Assembly: GCA_964608055.1 (NCBI GenBank)
Contig: CAZSMJ010000002.1
Coordinates: 1 to 46,067 of the forward strand
Length of the DNA stretch: 46,067 nucleotides
Origin: JALYNX01 sp964608055
GTDB lineage: Bacteria; Actinomycetota; Acidimicrobiia; Spongiisociales; ZC4RG35
Direction: 5' to 3'
Under the pieces are notes generated by a model. The model was given only the letters and a program-made list of their open reading frames with translations. It did not search any database and had not been told where the DNA came from. Both the position numbers and the translations under genes were made by a program. Below, one piece after another: positions 39,978 to 46,067 of this stretch; positions within the stretch are counted from its first letter, which is position 1, and each line of letters opens with the position of its first letter.

Positions 39978-40958
39978 TTGACCGAGGTGACACCACAGCA
40001 GATAACGACTTTCAGCGAGCGGTTCGATCGAATAGCAACCAACGTCGAAAAGGTCATTCAGGGAAAGCGCGATGTCGTGGAACTGGTCCTCCTCGCCCTG
40101 GTTGCGGAAGGCCATGTCCTCGTCGAGGACGTCCCCGGAGTCGGCAAGACACAACTGGCGAAATCGGTGGCTCGTTCCATAGACAGCATCTTCAACCGGA
40201 TCCAGTTCACCCCCGACCTGCTTCCCTCCGACGTGACTGGCGTATCGGTGTGGGATCGCAATCTGAACGAGTTCGAGTTCAAACCGGGGCCGATTTTTGC
40301 GAATTTGGTCGTGGGAGACGAAATCAATAGGGCCAGCCCCAAGACCCAATCTGCGTTGCTCGAGGCGATGGAGGAGCGCCAGGTGACGTCGGATGGCACC
40401 ACCAGGGCGCTGCCGCTCCCCTTCATGGTGATGGCAACCCAGAACCCCCTCGAGCACGAAGGAACCTATCCCCTCCCCGAAGCTCAACTCGACCGGTTCA
40501 TGATGAGGGTTGTGATCGGCTACCCGAGTCGCATCAAGGAGCTCGAGATTCTCGACACCCATGCCGTCCGCTCCACCTTTTTCGACCTGGAACCAGTGGT
40601 CTCCGTCGGCGAGGTGGACGAGATGGTCACCACCGCGCAGACGGTGGCGGTGTCGCCTTCGGTCAAGGCCTACATCATCGACCTGGTCGACGGGACCAGG
40701 AACCACTCCGACGTGCTGCTCGGGGCCTCACCGCGGGCCGCGCTGTTTCTGCAACGTCTGGGCCGGGCCATGGCCGCCTCCCAAGGTCGGGAGTACGTGA
40801 CGCCTGACGACATCAAGACGCTCGCTCATCCGGTGCTGGAACACCGGATGGCGCTTCGACCTGAGGCCCAGATGCGTGGCGAAACTCTGACCGAGGTCCT
40901 CGACGAGATCATGACCAGACTCCGGGTGCCTGGAACCACGTCTCGGATCGCCACCTGA
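39978..40958 (+). CDS. MoxR family AAA+ ATPase
   Basis: A 326-aa AAA+ ATPase of the MoxR/RavA class, thought to act as a chaperone for assembling or activating partner proteins. Walker A DVPGVGKTQLAKS near residues 51-63, Walker B NLVVGDEINRASPKTQSALL, sensor 1 VMATQNPLEHEGTYPLPEAQ and the arginine-finger region LDRFMMRV, then the winged C-terminal lid. The start is TTG at 39978 with GGGAG about 6 nt upstream and AATAAT (39953-39958) as a candidate -10. It is followed with overlap by DUF58 and transglutaminase genes, the standard MoxR operon. Confidence 0.93.
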   Translation: MTEVTPQQITTFSERFDRIATNVEKVIQGKRDVVELVLLALVAEGHVLVEDVPGVGKTQLAKSVARSIDSIFNRIQFTPDLLPSDVTGVSVWDRNLNEFEFKPGPIFANLVVGDEINRASPKTQSALLEAMEERQVTSDGTTRALPLPFMVMATQNPLEHEGTYPLPEAQLDRFMMRVVIGYPSRIKELEILDTHAVRSTFFDLEPVVSVGEVDEMVTTAQTVAVSPSVKAYIIDLVDGTRNHSDVLLGASPRAALFLQRLGRAMAASQGREYVTPDDIKTLAHPVLEHRMALRPEAQMRGETLTEVLDEIMTRLRVPGTTSRIAT

Positions 40959-42136
40959 TGCCAACGTTGCGAGGCTGGGCCTACTCCGGAGCCGGCCTCG
41001 CCCTGGTGGTCCTGTGGTACGCCCTTGGAGATGTCGAACTGCTCCTCGCGGCCCTGTTTCTCCTGGTCTCCCAGATCTTTGCCATCGCCCTGGTGCGCCT
41101 CCGGGACACCAATATCGCGGTGAACCGTCGCCTCGGCTCGGCCACGGTCCACGACGGTGACTCCACGACGGTCACCTTGCTCATCGAGAACCAGTCGCGA
41201 CGGGCGATCGGGAACATCTCTATCGAGGACGACGTGAACCAACTCGGAGTGGCGACGTTCGAAGTCGCCAGACTGAGGAGGGGTGAGTCGACGACGGCCA
41301 CATATCGGGTGACCTGTCGGCCGCGCGGCGTCTATCGAGTCGGCCCGACGATGGTGAGTGCCTCGGACCCGCTTGGCCTGGCCGAGACTCGGTTGCCCAC
41401 CGGGCCTGTCGACCGGATCGTGGTCTATCCCGCACTCGAGGACCTGAGCGGGTTTCCCATCGTCAGGGGCCAGGATCCGGCGATGCAAGCTTCCCGGCCC
41501 GAGCACAGCCGGCGGGGCGGTGAGGACTTTTACACGCTCCGGGAGTACCAGCGGGGAGACGACCTGCGCCGGGTGCACTGGCCTTCGTCGGCCAAGACCG
41601 ACGAACTGATGATCCGCCAGCTGGAGACCCCTTGGCAGTCGCGGGCCCTGGTACTGCTCGACGTGCGGGATGCGAGCTATGAGTCTCGAGACGCCTTCGA
41701 GAAGGCGGTCTCGGGAGCGGCAACGATCGTCACCCATCTCGTGGGCTCCGGCTTCGACGCCGATCTCTGGGCTGGCGACGCCGAACCGATCGACGCCTCA
41801 CGGTACGGATCCGCCATGGAGCGCCTGGCACTGGTGCAGCCCGATCCGGCCATAGATATCCAGGCTGTCGCCACCAGGATCCGGCAAAAGGGCGGCGGCG
41901 GAGCACTGGTCATGATCACCGGCATCGCGGATCGATCGCTGCTCTCGGTTCAACAGCTTCTGTCCAGGGACTACCCGACCACCGTATTGATGTCGGTTTC
42001 CTCCTCTACCTCCCAGACGCTGGTTGGCTTCCACCGCTTCGGTGTGGCAACGGTGTCCATCGAGCCCGACGAGCAGTGGGCCCCGGCCTGGGTGACCACG
42101 ATGAGAACAGCATGGACAACAGCCTCGGTCGGCTAG
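40958..42136 (+). CDS. DUF58 domain-containing membrane-anchored protein
   Basis: A 392-aa protein: two N-terminal membrane helices (GAGLALVVLWYALGDVELLL; AALFLLVSQIFAIALVRL), a beta-sandwich region and the DUF58 core with RRGGEDFYTLREYQRGDDLRRVHWPSSAKTDELMIRQLE (quoted by its key residues RGDDLRRVHWPSSAKTD), after which comes a von Willebrand A-like fold (ALVLLDVRDAS). The family is always paired with MoxR ATPases, probably as their target. ATG at 40958 shares a base with the moxR stop (TGATG). Confidence 0.92.
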   Translation: MPTLRGWAYSGAGLALVVLWYALGDVELLLAALFLLVSQIFAIALVRLRDTNIAVNRRLGSATVHDGDSTTVTLLIENQSRRAIGNISIEDDVNQLGVATFEVARLRRGESTTATYRVTCRPRGVYRVGPTMVSASDPLGLAETRLPTGPVDRIVVYPALEDLSGFPIVRGQDPAMQASRPEHSRRGGEDFYTLREYQRGDDLRRVHWPSSAKTDELMIRQLETPWQSRALVLLDVRDASYESRDAFEKAVSGAATIVTHLVGSGFDADLWAGDAEPIDASRYGSAMERLALVQPDPAIDIQAVATRIRQKGGGGALVMITGIADRSLLSVQQLLSRDYPTTVLMSVSSSTSQTLVGFHRFGVATVSIEPDEQWAPAWVTTMRTAWTTASVG

Positions 42137-44436
42137 CAGGCCTCGCGGCCTTCGTGCTGATGCTGACCCGCATGGGGCGGCTGCTCGACACGAGCGAGCA
42201 GGCTCCGCAATGGCAATTGATCATGATCGCCGCCGCCTTGCTGGGAGGAGTCGTCTGGTGGCTTTTGGGCCAGGTCGTCAAGAATCGAAGGGTGGCCATC
42301 GCGGTTTTCGCCCTCCTCGCGATCGCTCTCTTCCTCCGAACCTCGGTGCCCCAGACCTTGATCGGGGGATTCGTCCCGTCTCTGGCGACGCCAGGCGAGT
42401 TGGTCGACGAGCTGGGCCAGGCACTGGACCTCATCAGATTCGGTGTCGCTCCGGTTTTCCCGACATCCGGCCTGATCGGCATCCTCGCCATCCTGATGTG
42501 GGTGATCGGTGGCCTCTACGTGTGGGGTGCGGCGCGCGGTCCGACCACGGCGATGGTGGTCCCCTCCCTGGTCCTATATCTCCAGTTCGCGGTCATGGAC
42601 CGGGTGCGGGCCGGGCGGGGATGGATGGGCGCCTCGATCGCGGTGATCGCGCTGGCCATTGCCGCCGTCGCCCTCGAGCGACGCAGTGATGCCGGCCGGG
42701 TGAGGGACCTCGACGGAAGGCCGCTTCCGAGACGGGCTCGGGGTTGGGCAGTGACCGTGGCTCTCCTCGTCGCTGCCGGGTCCCTGTTCGCGACTCAGGG
42801 AGCGGCGGGCCTGGTGCCGCCGAACGGCAACCTTTCGTGGCGATTGGGCGGCGGCTACGGACCGGGGTTCGGAGGTGTGGCCTTCGACCGCCTGGCCGAC
42901 CTCCAGCAACGGATCATCCGACGTTCCAATGCGGTGCTGTTTCAGGCCACGCTGAGTAGCGGGGCACCGCCCGCCCGTGAGGTCTATTGGAGGATGGAGA
43001 GCCTCGACGACTTCGACGGGAGAACCTGGCGCCCCTCGGCGGCGGTGGCAGACTTCTATACACCCGAGTCGGCAGGAGGGGATCCCGACCACGCGTATCG
43101 GGGCACCACGCAGGTCTTCAGCCAACGGATCCGGATCGGCCTCCTCCGCTCCCCTGTCTTGCCCACAGCCGGAATCGCCCAGTTTCTCCAGTCCGACTCG
43201 GTGAATATCTCGGGCTTCCAGACCACGCCCGACGGCTCGCTCCTCTATCAGGCCCAGCTCGGCGAGGGCGACGAGTACCAGGTTGAAGGTGTCTTTGCCG
43301 ACATCGAAGCCGACCTCGGAGCGCTCGCCACGCTCCCCGACGGGTCGCTGAGCCCGCTGTTCGCCAATGCCGCCGAGGACGGGGCCTTCACCGCCGAGCC
43401 AGTGCCAAGCGGGGGCGACCTGGGCCGACCCGCGGACATCGAGAGATTCATCGAGCTCACCGAGGAAGTGCCGGAGGGAATCCTGCAATTGGCGCGACTG
43501 CAGGTGCGGGGCGCCACCACCGACTTCGAGCGGGCCTGGCTGCTCCAACATTGGTTCAGGGACAGCGGCGACTTCGACTACTCGACCGAGGTCTCGACAG
43601 GTCACGCCTTCCTCGACCTCGAGCAATGGTTGACCGACCCGTCGAGTCTGAACTATCGCACCGGCTACTGCGAGCAGTTCGCCGCCTCGATGGCGGTTCT
43701 GGGCAGGGCCGTTGGCATCCCCAGTCGTGTCGTCTGGGGCTTCACCCCCGGTAGCGTCCAGACCCAGGCCGATGGCACCGAGGTCATCGTCGTCCGCGAC
43801 AACAACGCCCATGCCTGGGTAGAGATGTGGATGGATGGTTACGGCTGGGTCAAGTTCGACCCCACCCCTCGCGGCGACGGAACCTTGCCGGACAGTGTCA
43901 CTGCCTCATTTGACCCTGGGGCCTATCTCCCGCCACCGGATCCAAACGCGGCGAACGTGACCCGACCTGGGTTCCTGGACGAGAGTGAGCTTCCCGGGCA
44001 ATTCGATGAGGATGGCAACCCGATCAACCGGGGCGACTCCCTCGCCGACCTGGCATCCTGGTGGTGGTTTCTGCCGGCTCTGGCCGTACTGGCATCCGCG
44101 ATTCCGGTCCTGAAAAGAGTCCGTCGCCGACGCCGGCTGCATCGCATCAAGGAGGGTGACATCACGGCAGTTTGGGATGAGATCGTCGATCGACTCGCCG
44201 ATCTCGGACAGCCGATTCCTGAGCATCAAACACCGCTCGAATTCGCGACTGCGCGTGACCGGGTGCTGCTGCCCATCGCCAGGTCCTACACGGCCGCGGT
44301 CTACGGGGGCCGCAACGGAAGGGCAACGGCTGCTGATCTCAGCCATTTCGAACATTGGCTGAAACTCCGCTACGAAGGCCCGGAAAGAGCAAGGGCTGCC
44401 TTCAGCCTGCGATCGTTGATCGACCGCGAACCCTGA
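42112..44436 (+). CDS. Transglutaminase-like membrane protein (TgpA type)
   Basis: A 774-aa protein with about six N-terminal membrane helices (to about residue 245), a large exported region with the transglutaminase-like domain and one more membrane helix near 650 (WWWFLPALAVLASAIPVLK), then a cytoplasmic DUF4129-like tail. The catalytic triad is visible: Cys520 in RTGYCEQFAASM, His567 in AHAWVEMW and Asp583 in KFDPTP. It completes the moxR-DUF58-tgpA operon. The substrate is unknown; cell-envelope protein or peptide crosslinking or cleavage is likely. ATG at 42112 overlaps the DUF58 gene by 25 bp. Confidence 0.92.
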   Translation: MDNSLGRLAGLAAFVLMLTRMGRLLDTSEQAPQWQLIMIAAALLGGVVWWLLGQVVKNRRVAIAVFALLAIALFLRTSVPQTLIGGFVPSLATPGELVDELGQALDLIRFGVAPVFPTSGLIGILAILMWVIGGLYVWGAARGPTTAMVVPSLVLYLQFAVMDRVRAGRGWMGASIAVIALAIAAVALERRSDAGRVRDLDGRPLPRRARGWAVTVALLVAAGSLFATQGAAGLVPPNGNLSWRLGGGYGPGFGGVAFDRLADLQQRIIRRSNAVLFQATLSSGAPPAREVYWRMESLDDFDGRTWRPSAAVADFYTPESAGGDPDHAYRGTTQVFSQRIRIGLLRSPVLPTAGIAQFLQSDSVNISGFQTTPDGSLLYQAQLGEGDEYQVEGVFADIEADLGALATLPDGSLSPLFANAAEDGAFTAEPVPSGGDLGRPADIERFIELTEEVPEGILQLARLQVRGATTDFERAWLLQHWFRDSGDFDYSTEVSTGHAFLDLEQWLTDPSSLNYRTGYCEQFAASMAVLGRAVGIPSRVVWGFTPGSVQTQADGTEVIVVRDNNAHAWVEMWMDGYGWVKFDPTPRGDGTLPDSVTASFDPGAYLPPPDPNAANVTRPGFLDESELPGQFDEDGNPINRGDSLADLASWWWFLPALAVLASAIPVLKRVRRRRRLHRIKEGDITAVWDEIVDRLADLGQPIPEHQTPLEFATARDRVLLPIARSYTAAVYGGRNGRATAADLSHFEHWLKLRYEGPERARAAFSLRSLIDREP

Positions 44437-44437
44437 G

Positions 44438-44938
44438 CTACCGGTTTGCCGCCTTCTGCTCGTCGACGACGTCGTCCTCGACCCGACGCAACATGTCGAG
44501 AAAGCGATTCCGGTCCAACTCGAAGCGAGTGACGTCTTCTTCCACCTCGCGAGCGATCTCGTCGATGGCGACGAAGAACGCCAGCTGGCCCTGGCGTAGG
44601 GCGTCCATCAACTCGCCTTCGTCAGATCCCACGTGGAAGATGGTCTGACCGTCTGTGACCAGCTTGATGTCAGCGAGATGATCCTCCATCTCACCCTCAC
44701 GACGGAGGTAGTCCCATGCCCGGCGCACCCGCTGCAGTGACATCCCGTTGTCGAGGAGACTCCGAACCACCCGAAGTGCGACGAGGTCGCGGAATGAATA
44801 GAGACGCCTGACCCCAGGTCTCCCCCCGGTGCGTTGTACCGAAGGACTTACCAATCCGACACGATCCCAATAACGAAGCTGATGATGCGTGCAATTAGTG
44901 AGCCGGCATGACTGCTCGGCTGTGAATGACTGCTCCAC
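44438..44938 (-). CDS. MerR family transcriptional regulator
   Basis: A 166-aa regulator with an N-terminal winged helix (HHQLRYWDRVGLVSPS; GVRRLYSFRDLVALRVVRSL) typical of MerR proteins, then a coiled-coil dimerisation helix (MSLQRVRRAWDYLRREGEME) and a C-terminal region with a long acidic helix. No cysteine-rich metal site is apparent at the C-terminus, so the signal is unlikely to be a thiophilic metal. GTG at 44938 has GGAAGGG 6 nt upstream. It is convergent with the tgpA gene and is preceded by an inverted repeat that may be its operator. Confidence 0.9.
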   Translation of the reverse strand: MEQSFTAEQSCRLTNCTHHQLRYWDRVGLVSPSVQRTGGRPGVRRLYSFRDLVALRVVRSLLDNGMSLQRVRRAWDYLRREGEMEDHLADIKLVTDGQTIFHVGSDEGELMDALRQGQLAFFVAIDEIAREVEEDVTRFELDRNRFLDMLRRVEDDVVDEQKAANR

Positions 44939-45090
44939 TCGTCCCTTCCTACAACTATGCGACGACCCTGATGGTGGGGTCGGGTCCTCCTCCTTGGGGG
45001 CGTTCCCACCCTCCTTGGGAGGCCGCCGGGGGCCGGAACATTAGCCGCTTGCGATCGGGCGCGGGGTGACGAGTCGAGGGTGGAGAGAGA
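44939..45090. promoter_or_regulatory. MerR gene upstream region with inverted repeat and candidate -10
   Basis: On the minus strand CATAGT (44958-44953) could be the -10 for the MerR gene. Just upstream, CGACCC (44963-44968) and GGGTCG (44977-44982) form a perfect 6-bp inverted repeat around an 8-bp centre, in the place where MerR-type proteins bind their spacer. Further out, CCTCCTTGGG occurs twice (44989-44998 and 45010-45019), and CCTCC-TTG-GGAGG at 45010-45022 is a small hairpin. No gene is seen. Confidence 0.4.
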
Positions 45091-45390
45091 TCAGTCGTCG
45101 TCGTCGGGCTCGGCCTCGGTGACCTGCCACCCGCGAGCGCGGATCCCGGTCACGAGGGCGGTCGCCGAAACCACCAGGAGGGCAAACCCCAAGATGGCGA
45201 TGAGGGTGTCAGTCGTGAAGAAGCCGATCACTATGGCCAGCCCGGCAATCACTCCGAGCACGGCGAGACGGACCCCGATGCGTGATGGCCGGCTGATGTT
45301 GCGCACAGCCCGAGCCAACTCGGGGTCTTCTTCGTAGAACTGGCGCTCGATCTCCGCCAGGATCTTTTGTTCGTGATCGTCGAGGGGCAT
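45091..45390 (-). CDS. DUF3040 domain-containing membrane protein
   Basis: A 99-aa protein with the DUF3040 N-terminus, MPLDDHEQKILAEIERQFYE, then two membrane helices (VRLAVLGVIAGLAIVIGFFT, about 40-59; LIAILGFALLVVSATALVTG, about 63-82) and a short acidic tail ending in DDDD. The family is almost confined to actinobacteria, often beside division or polymerase IV genes; its function is unknown. GAGGAACGAG lies just upstream of the ATG at 45390. It follows dinB leftward after 65 bp and may share its transcript. Confidence 0.9.
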   Translation of the reverse strand: MPLDDHEQKILAEIERQFYEEDPELARAVRNISRPSRIGVRLAVLGVIAGLAIVIGFFTTDTLIAILGFALLVVSATALVTGIRARGWQVTEAEPDDDD

Positions 45391-45455
45391 CGCTACTCGT
45401 TCCTCAAGCTAGATCCAAGCCCGGATGAAACAATACACGTGACCTTAAGACAGTT

Positions 45456-46067
45456 TCATTGCTCCGTTCGCCTCGGAACGGTTCCAGGACGCAGCAGACG
45501 TGCAGGCTCGACCGCATGATCGCCAAAACGGTCCCGAACCCCCGACGCCGCGTTGGCCAACCGATCCCAGTCCTCGACAGCCTCGAGAGTCAACTGCCTC
45601 GGTTGGTTCCCGTCCTCGAGGGTCGAGCCCCCCAACCCCAACAAACGGACCGGTCTGTCGAGGTCGACCTGCTCGAGGAGCCCGAGACCAACCCGGTATA
45701 GATCACGGGCACTGTCCAGGGCTCCCTCGCCGGTGAGACTGCGGGTGATGGTCGTGAAGTCCTCATAACGCACCTTGACGGTGATGGTCCTCGCCGCGAG
45801 TCCGCTTCGCCGGAGCCGGCTCGCGAGTCGTTGCGCGTGCGCCAGGAGCGCAGTCTCGACGAGATCACGGCTTTCGAGGTCGACCTCGTAGGTCTCCTCC
45901 ACCGAGACCGACTTCGCTTCGAGATCGGGCTCCACGACCCGGTCGTCGATACCTCGGGCTAGGGCAAGTAGATGGCGCCCGTTGGCGGGCCCCAGAGCCG
46001 AGGTCACCGCAGTTTCGGGGAGCTCGGCGAGGTCGCCAACCGTCTCTACTCCCAATCGCCGCAAACC
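45456..46067 (-). CDS. dinB: DNA polymerase IV (DinB), C-terminal part, cut by window edge
   Basis: The reading frame enters from the right edge; the visible 203 codons are the thumb and little-finger (PAD) parts of a Y-family polymerase. GLRRLGVETVGDLAELPETA at the edge is the thumb helix-hairpin-helix, then ALARGIDDRVVEPDLEAKSV, VSVEETYEVDLES and the little finger with TITVKVRYEDFTTITRSLTG and RPVRLLGLGGSTLED. The catalytic palm lies outside the window. The C-terminus, RPGTVPRRTEQ, has no clear beta-clamp motif. Role: translesion synthesis on damaged DNA. Confidence 0.93.
   Translation of the reverse strand, partial: GLRRLGVETVGDLAELPETAVTSALGPANGRHLLALARGIDDRVVEPDLEAKSVSVEETYEVDLESRDLVETALLAHAQRLASRLRRSGLAARTITVKVRYEDFTTITRSLTGEGALDSARDLYRVGLGLLEQVDLDRPVRLLGLGGSTLEDGNQPRQLTLEAVEDWDRLANAASGVRDRFGDHAVEPARLLRPGTVPRRTEQ

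Noticed and set aside
1..46067. CRISPR array, prophage, insertion sequence or secondary-metabolite cluster
   Set aside because: No regularly spaced repeats, transposase, integrase, phage structural or synthase genes were seen; the short direct repeats present are local and not array-like.

Overview
The window is high-GC DNA from an actinobacterium, most likely of the class Acidimicrobiia or a close relative. This placement is inferred from gene content and order, not from a database match. The division/cell-wall cluster has sepF, yggT, divIVA, pgeF and yggS after ftsZ and no ftsA. It also carries a DUF3040 protein, a BagA/BagB-like ArsA ATPase pair, a eukaryotic-type IleS and a MurE with the meso-DAP signature DNPR. 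A run of exactly 100 N at 38435-38534 shows this is a draft scaffold, so linkage across that point is not proven.

Layout. 1-454: edge of a coiled-coil gene diverging from tRNA-Leu(CAA). 455-11118: metabolic, repair and transport genes: ygfZ-ccdA, an MFS and a MATE exporter that collide tail to tail, nth, an EamA permease, a small membrane protein, a double-domain ThyX-family protein, then a small gene, two ArsA/Get3-like ATPases and a HAD hydrolase. 11120-15356: dnaE, a regulatory interval with TCGCGA repeats and a perfect actinobacterial LexA box, and two small convergent genes. 15467-18048: rhomboid protease, pseudouridine synthase, lspA and a DksA/TraR zinc-finger protein, all leftward. 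18141-21323: ileS, rightward.

21362-38270 is the dcw cluster, read leftward from mraZ to divIVA: mraZ, rsmH, ftsL, a 27-codon ORF, ftsI, murE, mraY, murD, ftsW, murG, murC, murB, ftsQ, ftsZ, pgeF, yggS, sepF, yggT, divIVA. From rsmH to ftsQ almost every junction is a 4-nt ATGA or GTGA overlap, so translation should be coupled. The usual murF between murE and mraY is absent. The mraZ promoter has a consensus -35, a good -10 and five GTGG boxes in helical phase, the expected MraZ operator. Between mraZ and rsmH a perfect 13-bp inverted repeat can bury the rsmH ribosome binding site.

38543-46067: an HNH endonuclease, two conserved small proteins, a moxR-DUF58-transglutaminase operon, a MerR regulator, a DUF3040 membrane protein and the C-terminal part of DNA polymerase IV.

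I found no CRISPR array, prophage, insertion sequence, defence island or biosynthetic cluster. Most of the window is core chromosome. The points most worth a second look are the mraZ-rsmH leader, the LexA-box small gene, the split-motif ThyX-like protein, the missing murF and the micro-ORF ahead of ftsI.
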